Assembly (NCBI GenBank): GCA_002794515.1
Contig: PGTJ01000058.1
Location: 1 to 10,910, forward strand
DNA length: 10,910 bases
Source of the DNA: Phototrophicales bacterium
GTDB lineage: Bacteria > Chloroflexota > Anaerolineae > Aggregatilineales > Phototrophicaceae
Reading direction: 5' to 3'
The notes beneath the pieces were generated by a model that did not search any database, was not told where the DNA came from, and saw only the letters and a program-made list of their open reading frames with translations. Both the position numbers and the translations under genes were made by a program. Position 1 is the first letter of the stretch. The number at the start of each line of letters is the position of its first letter. Of the stretch, positions 7,165 through 10,910 are shown piece after piece.

Positions 7165-9684
7165 ATGAAGTATCAAAGAATATGGTTTGTTTATATATTA
7201 GTTTTGTTTTTGCTCGTGGTGAGTGGGGCGAATGCCCAAAAGCCAGTTCACACGGGCGAGTTGCAAGTCCCTGGATTGCGTGATCGTGTCGAAATTTTGC
7301 GTGATATGTGGGGTGTTCCGCATATTTATGCCTCAAATGTATATGATTTGGTGTTCGCCCAAGGGTTTACCCAAGCGACCGATCGTTGGTGGCAGATGGA
7401 GTTTTATCGGCATGTTGGCAGTGGCGCAATTCAAGAACTTACAGGGTTTACTCAGGGATTGATGGGGACCGACCGTTATTTACGCACACTCGGTTTGCGT
7501 GATTTGGCACAACGCGAATTAGATGAGGTGTATGACGATGAAACCAAATTCTTGTTACAAGCCTTTGCCGATGGTGTGAATGCTTATATTTTATCGCGTC
7601 CACAAACCGAATTGGCGGTTCAATATAATCTGCTTCGTGTGGCGGGTGTTCGGATCACGGTGGAGCCATGGACACCCATCGATACCATCATCTGGGGTAA
7701 GATGATGGCATTTAATTTGGCAAGTAATTCAGATTATGAAGAGTTGCTATCTGAATTATATGGCGCGATGGATAAAGACCTGCTCGATAGCTGGAATATC
7801 CCGTTCCCTTACGGTGAAATGCCCACCATCATCTGGGAGAGCGAATTGCCAATAACCGCCCAACCGACTGCTCGTCAGTCTGCGCCAGAAGTGGGGATTG
7901 TCGGTCTGAATATTGATATTGAAGGCAAACAGGTTGCTGAACAATTGGCGTGGCTCAATTTTGATGCGGGTATCGGCAGTAATAATTGGGTGGTCAGTGG
8001 GGCTTTGACCGAATCGGGTTTGCCACTCATGGCGAATGATATGCACTTGGGCATCCAAATGCCGTCGATTTGGTACGAGATCGGCTTGCATTGTGCGCCC
8101 GTCACCGCCGATTGTCCGTATGATGTGGTCGGGTTTGCCCTCAGTCCAACACCGTTCATTGTGGCGGGGCATAATGCCGATATTTCATGGGCATTGACCA
8201 ATGTCGGACCCGATACGCAAGATTTATATCAAATTCGTGTGAATCCCGACAATGAATTGCAATACGAATGGGATGGTGAATGGCGCGATATGACCGTCAA
8301 AGAAGAAACACTCCATTTCGGTGATGGCACAGATCCAATCACATTCCGCGTTCGTATGACGCATCTCGGACCCATCGTTAATGACCGTATTGATGGATTT
8401 AATAACGACACCCCAATCGCCATGCGTTGGACGGCGTTGGAACCCGGTGGGGTGTTGATGGCATTTTCGCGCCTGAATAAAGCCTCGAATTGGGAAGAAT
8501 TCAGAGAGGCGTTATCTTATTGGGATTCGCCCGCTCAGAATGTGATTTTTGCCGATAGAAATAACAATATCGGGTATCAAATCCCAGGCAAAATTCCTGT
8601 GCGTGTTGCTGGTCATAGCGGTTTACTGCCCGTCCCTGGATGGACGAGCGAATATGAGTGGTTGGGATATTATCCATTCGATTTGTTACCACGTTTATAC
8701 AATCCTGAACGCGGGTATATCGTCACCGCGAATCAGGCTGTTGTGCCACTCGCCTATTATGACCAAGTGGCACAAGAATTGGCGGATGTGTTCGGCGAAG
8801 ATGCCAATTATCTGATTAGCTATCACTGGGACTATGGCTATCGTGGTAGGCGGATTAATCAGCTCATCGAAACACTTGCACCCCATACCATCGAGACCTT
8901 CACCACCATTCACGGCGATAATTTTGATGGTAACGCCATGGAAATCGTCCCTATGCTGGCGGAGATACCCTTCCCAGATGATTTAGCCGATATGCGAGAT
9001 TGGTTGTTGGAATGGGATTATCAGATGCACAAAGATAGCCCACAAGCGGCGCTTTGGGCATATTTCTGGGTGCGCTTGATGGATAATTTATACAATGATG
9101 AATTCGCCGTTGCCGATTATTGGGTAGATGGCAATCAGAATAATCGGATTGTCACCCGACGGTTGATGAGTGACCCGCAAAATGTGTGGTGGGATGATGT
9201 GGATACGGCAGATGTGACCGAAACACGCGATGAGATTGTCATCAAATCATTCGCTGAGGCATTGGATGGCATTTCTGAACGGTTGGGTGATGACCCCTCG
9301 TCATGGAAATGGGGCGACTTACACACCACAACATTCATCTCTAATCCGTTGGGTTTGAGTGGAATCGCGCCGATTGAGCGTCAGGTCAATCGGGGACCCT
9401 TCCCGACAAGTGGCTCAGGTGTGGCGATTAATGCGACAGGGTGGGGTGCATATCCCAATGCTGATTTTTCTGTGTGGTCGGGTCCATCGGAACGGGTGAT
9501 TTATGATTTTAGTGATTGGGATAACAGTCGGTCAATCCACACCACAGGTCAAAGTGGACATCCCAATAGTGCCAATTACGATGACATGATCCAACCGTGG
9601 ATCAACATTCAATACCGCCCAATGGTATTTAGTCGAGAGGCGGTCGAATCAGTGGCGACACAGACCTTAATTCTTGTGCCATAA
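7165..9684 (+). CDS. Penicillin acylase family protein (S45 Ntn hydrolase precursor), exported
   Basis: An 839-residue precursor of an N-terminal-nucleophile amidase. Family members hydrolyse N-acyl amides such as penicillins, cephalosporin side chains or N-acyl homoserine lactones. The signal peptide is residues 1-24 (LVLFLLVVSGANA before Gln25). The alpha-chain region carries VEILRDMWGVPHIYA (42-56) and FAQGFTQATDRWWQMEF (64-80). Autoproteolysis is predicted between Gly271 and Ser272 in AGIGSNNWVVSG, leaving Ser272 as nucleophile of a beta chain of about 568 residues, close to the E. coli enzyme. Other family marks are LMANDMHLGIQMPSIWYEIG (288-307), GHNADISWALTN (335-346), PAQNVIFADRNNNIGY with Asn459 at the oxyanion position, and GQSGHPNSANYDD (795-807). 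GGAG lies 10 bases before the ATG. The substrate cannot be told from sequence. Mature enzyme should act outside the cytoplasmic membrane. Confidence 0.93.
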   Translation: MKYQRIWFVYILVLFLLVVSGANAQKPVHTGELQVPGLRDRVEILRDMWGVPHIYASNVYDLVFAQGFTQATDRWWQMEFYRHVGSGAIQELTGFTQGLMGTDRYLRTLGLRDLAQRELDEVYDDETKFLLQAFADGVNAYILSRPQTELAVQYNLLRVAGVRITVEPWTPIDTIIWGKMMAFNLASNSDYEELLSELYGAMDKDLLDSWNIPFPYGEMPTIIWESELPITAQPTARQSAPEVGIVGLNIDIEGKQVAEQLAWLNFDAGIGSNNWVVSGALTESGLPLMANDMHLGIQMPSIWYEIGLHCAPVTADCPYDVVGFALSPTPFIVAGHNADISWALTNVGPDTQDLYQIRVNPDNELQYEWDGEWRDMTVKEETLHFGDGTDPITFRVRMTHLGPIVNDRIDGFNNDTPIAMRWTALEPGGVLMAFSRLNKASNWEEFREALSYWDSPAQNVIFADRNNNIGYQIPGKIPVRVAGHSGLLPVPGWTSEYEWLGYYPFDLLPRLYNPERGYIVTANQAVVPLAYYDQVAQELADVFGEDANYLISYHWDYGYRGRRINQLIETLAPHTIETFTTIHGDNFDGNAMEIVPMLAEIPFPDDLADMRDWLLEWDYQMHKDSPQAALWAYFWVRLMDNLYNDEFAVADYWVDGNQNNRIVTRRLMSDPQNVWWDDVDTADVTETRDEIVIKSFAEALDGISERLGDDPSSWKWGDLHTTTFISNPLGLSGIAPIERQVNRGPFPTSGSGVAINATGWGAYPNADFSVWSGPSERVIYDFSDWDNSRSIHTTGQSGHPNSANYDDMIQPWINIQYRPMVFSREAVESVATQTLILVP

Positions 9685-9695
9685 AATATGTGTCA

Positions 9696-9768
9696 CACCT
9701 GTACGGATGCGTTTTTGCGCGTCCTGTATATCTGTATTGGGACAGTGACCATGTCGTCCGTACAGGTG
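9696..9768. terminator. Inverted repeat between convergent genes, possible bidirectional terminator
   Basis: A perfect 12-bp inverted repeat, CACCTGTACGGA (9696-9707) and TCCGTACAGGTG (9757-9768), encloses 49 bases. A G-U and a G-C pair inside extend it. It fills most of the gap between the stop of the acylase gene (9684) and the stop of the convergent small gene (9774), which fits a shared terminator. However, there is no real T-run beyond either arm and the loop is long. A small insertion remnant or another structured element is possible; no target-site duplication is visible. Confidence 0.45.
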
Positions 9769-9773
9769 GATAT

Positions 9774-9989
9774 TTAGCCCAGTCGCCCAGTTGCCAAGAG
9801 CAGGGCGATGCCCAACACAGCGACATTCATAAATAAAAACATCGAAATAAACATGCGTTCAAGCGGTGTCATGCCTAAAAATAATTTTTGTTCGCCTTCG
9901 CGCACATCACTGCCATAATCATAATCATCATCATCTTCGCCAAACGAAAAATCATCATCCTCGCCAGCTCTACGCAGTTCATCTAACAT
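9774..9989 (-). CDS. Small acidic protein with one C-terminal membrane helix, function unknown
   Basis: A 71-residue protein of unknown function. The first 33 residues are strongly acidic (about 15 Asp/Glu, with runs EDDD and GEDDDDYDYG). A short conserved-looking motif, KLFLGMTPLERM (35-46), precedes a hydrophobic segment (about 47-67, FISMFLFMNVAVLGIALLLATG). The shape suggests an acidic cytosolic tail anchored by one C-terminal transmembrane helix, but orientation is inferred. I accept it as a real gene because AAGGAG lies 7 bases before the ATG, it is flanked by non-coding DNA, and acidic-tail-plus-helix design is not what random DNA gives. A TAGAAT at 10038-10033 on the same strand is a weak -10 candidate. 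The stop lies just beyond the inverted repeat shared with the acylase gene. Confidence 0.75.
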   Translation of the reverse strand: MLDELRRAGEDDDFSFGEDDDDYDYGSDVREGEQKLFLGMTPLERMFISMFLFMNVAVLGIALLLATGRLG

Positions 9990-10135
9990 GATGTTGCTCC
10001 TTGCTTCATGTTGTGCCTATCTGTTCATATCTATTCTAACACATAAACGCCCAATGCGTTGCTTGATGTGGCGAAAATTACACCTTTTTTCCTACGTGTG
10101 TAAAGTTTATTATTATATAATGTTATTAATCACAA
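9990..10135. other. AT-rich intergenic region upstream of the small membrane protein
   Basis: This non-coding stretch should hold the promoter of the minus-strand gene ending at 9774. The visible elements are weak: TAGAAT on the minus strand at 10038-10033, a small inverted repeat TTACAC (10078-10083)/GTGTAA (10098-10103) around a T-run, and an AT-rich patch at 10110-10125. That patch contains TATAAT on both strands (10116-10121 on plus, 10117-10112 on minus). No convincing -35 accompanies any of them. An open frame across here on the plus strand has no ribosome-binding site and no domain-like content. Confidence 0.5.
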
Positions 10136-10158
10136 AATTTGAAACCTTGATTGCTAGT
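10136..10158 (+). repeat. 23-bp direct repeat, left copy
   Basis: Identical over 23 bases to 10348-10370. The core is CTTGATTGCTA (10146-10156), which also occurs inverted at 10335-10345. The copies are offset by 212 bases and flank a structured non-coding segment. Because the right copy overlaps the transposase stop codon, the left copy may be a second IS end or a target duplicate. Confidence 0.85.
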
Positions 10159-10347
10159 TGCGTTGTTTTGCCCCGCCTGTGGCTCAAAGCCACAGACTAT
10201 TCGCCTTTGAAGCCCACTAAAGGGGCTGATTTTTGCCCAGTTAGGCAAGACAAAGGTCTATTTTCATCATGGATTTTAGCGCCTTTAGTGCGCTTGATGT
10301 GTTTAGCCAGACGCTTTGAGCATCTGGCGCTAAATAGCAATCAAGAC
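10159..10347. ncRNA. Structured non-coding segment with several hairpins, possible RNA or MITE-like element
   Basis: About 189 bases between the two direct repeats, with dense dyad symmetry. CTGTGGCT/AGCCACAG (10177-10195) closes on a CAA loop. An outer stem, CCTTTG (10204-10209)/CAAAGG (10251-10256), encloses two small hairpins, AGCCC/GGGCT (10211-10227) and TTGCC/GGCAA (10233-10248). A stem TTTAGCGCC (10275-10283)/GGCGCTAAA (10326-10334) competes with AGCGC/GCGCT (10278-10294). CCAGA/TCTGG (10307-10327) has an inner GCT/AGC. The right end carries TAGCAATCAAG, the inverse of the core in the left direct repeat. No coding frame is credible. It could be a folded RNA, a MITE-like element or a REP-type intergenic repeat. 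Transcription and strand are unknown. Confidence 0.4.
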
Positions 10348-10370
10348 AATTTGAAACCTTGATTGCTAGT
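10348..10370 (+). repeat. 23-bp direct repeat, right copy
   Basis: Second copy of the repeat at 10136-10158. Its last bases contain the complement of the transposase TAG stop (10366-10368). Its core CTTGATTG (10358-10365) also forms the left arm of a hairpin with CAATCAAG (10371-10378), so this copy is tied physically to the IS end. Confidence 0.85.
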
Positions 10371-10378
10371 CAATCAAG
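10358..10378. repeat. Perfect 8-bp hairpin at the end of the transposase gene
   Basis: CTTGATTG (10358-10365) and CAATCAAG (10371-10378) pair perfectly around the 5-base loop CTAGT. The hairpin contains the transposase stop codon and lies inside or next to the IS terminus. It could be part of the terminal repeat, or a structure that ends transcription or shields the transposase from read-through. Confidence 0.6.
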
Positions 10379-10910
10379 TTGGTAAAGGCAAGAGCAGAGA
10401 GCGAAGCCATCACTTTGAGATAAAAGCCATTCAATGTGCGGGTATGAAGGCGTTGAATACCCATCTTTTCGAGTTGGCTAAATACAGTTTCAATCGTTTT
10501 ATGATGTTGTTTGACCAATAAATTGGGTTTCCCGCCCATATTGTTGCGATATTCCGTATGGATAGTCACATCACTATAATAATAGGCTAATCCCCAGTCA
10601 CGGTCACAAATATAGCCTTTGTCGGCAACGACTTGCGCGTGTTCAGGTAAATCGGCTAACAAGTGTTGAACAGCATATAATTCATCCCAACTGGCGGGAA
10701 GCATCTCAAAAGCCACTGGCACACCCTGACTATCACATACTAAATGCAATTGAAAGCAAAATAGCGAGTTTTATGACTAGCACAATACCCAAAATACGGT
10801 TTTCCACGTACTTTTTGACACCGCTTTGCGCGGGAATACCGACAAACAGGTAAAGGACAAGTATCAATGATAAATACTTTGTATTGCTGAAAACACTCGC
10901 CTATCAGACC
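10366..10910 (-). pseudogene. IS982-family transposase, frameshifted and cut by the window edge
   Basis: DDE transposase of the IS982 type. The N-terminal part visible at 10910-10753 reads in one frame (FIIDTCPLPVCRYSRAKRCQ, then GKPYFGYCASHKTRYFAF). The C-terminal part reads in another frame from about 10761 to the TAG at 10366 (FQLHLVCDSQGVPVAFEMLP ... VVADKGYICD ... HHKTIETVFSQLEKMGIQRL). The frames join seamlessly if one base is restored in the short A-runs of the plus strand at 10753-10761. Read without that correction, the first frame stops at TAG soon after. All three expected catalytic acids are recognisable: Asp in FIID (10863-10865), Asp in VADKGY and Glu in TIETVF. A recent deletion or a homopolymer sequencing error would explain it; programmed frameshifting is not usual for this family. 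The start codon is outside the window. Confidence 0.85.

Larger units (their letters stand above)
10348..10910 (-). mobile_element. IS982-family insertion sequence, partial (continues past the window)
   Basis: The element is identified by its transposase and by repeats at its 3' end. The inner boundary is uncertain: it may be the edge of the right direct repeat (about 10348), or the element may extend to 10136 and include the structured segment. The other terminus and any target duplication lie beyond position 10910, so the terminal repeats cannot be compared. With a frameshifted transposase it is probably unable to move by itself. Confidence 0.65.

Noticed and set aside
4285..9684. A defence or nucleotide-signalling island built around the SLOG gene
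   Set aside because: Neighbours are gyrA and exported hydrolases. No synthase, nuclease, TIR, caspase or pore-forming effector is adjacent, and the spacing does not suggest an operon.
9988..10362. 124-codon open frame on the plus strand
   Set aside because: It starts within the start region of the opposite small gene, lacks a ribosome-binding site, runs through the hairpin-rich repeat segment and has no domain-like composition.
10136..10370. CRISPR-like repeats
   Set aside because: There are only two copies of a 23-bp repeat, separated by about 189 bases of self-complementary sequence, and no cas genes.
10753..10761. Programmed -1 frameshift in the transposase
   Set aside because: There is no canonical slippery heptamer, and IS982 transposases are usually a single frame. 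A one-base deletion or sequence error is simpler.

Overview
The window looks like ordinary chromosome of a free-living bacterium. Chloroflexota (Anaerolineae-like) is my best guess. This is inferred from the mix of TPR-type exported proteins, an SH3b protein with Thr/Pro-rich 'TPTPT' linkers, a large exported penicillin-acylase-type hydrolase, a very acidic one-helix membrane protein and an IS982-type transposase. No rRNA or other taxonomic marker settles it. Base composition looks moderate and fairly even across the genes (not computed).

Layout. Positions 1-1665 hold two adjacent minus-strand genes for exported proteins: a complete 375-residue TPR-type protein, followed 16 bases later by a second exported protein that runs off the left edge. 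They look like diverged paralogues. A 158-base divergent intergenic region follows, then gyrA (1824-4328, +). The 3' end of gyrA overlaps the tail of a convergent minus-strand gene (4285-5064) for a stand-alone SLOG protein of the kind found at the N-terminus of TRPM channels. Divergent from that gene is an exported protein with two SH3b domains and a class-A beta-lactamase-like serine hydrolase domain (5234-7063, +). After a strong hairpin comes an exported penicillin acylase/N-acyl amidase precursor (7165-9684, +). A 12-bp inverted repeat separates it from a small convergent gene for an acidic, tail-anchored-looking membrane protein (9774-9989, -).

The right end (about 10136-10910) is mobile-element territory. 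A non-coding segment of about 190 bases, rich in hairpins, lies between two 23-bp direct repeats. The right-hand repeat overlaps the stop codon of an IS982-family transposase gene. That gene is broken by a single-base frameshift near 10753-10761 and continues past the right edge.

How the genes fit together. Only gyrA has a firmly known cellular role (DNA supercoiling). Five of the other products carry export signals or a membrane helix. The adjacent SxxK serine hydrolase and penicillin acylase both belong to families that act on peptidoglycan-like, beta-lactam or N-acyl substrates, but a shared pathway is not shown. I see no tRNA, rRNA, CRISPR array or recognisable defence operon. The least ordinary items are the stand-alone TRPM-type SLOG protein and the structured repeat segment beside the IS.
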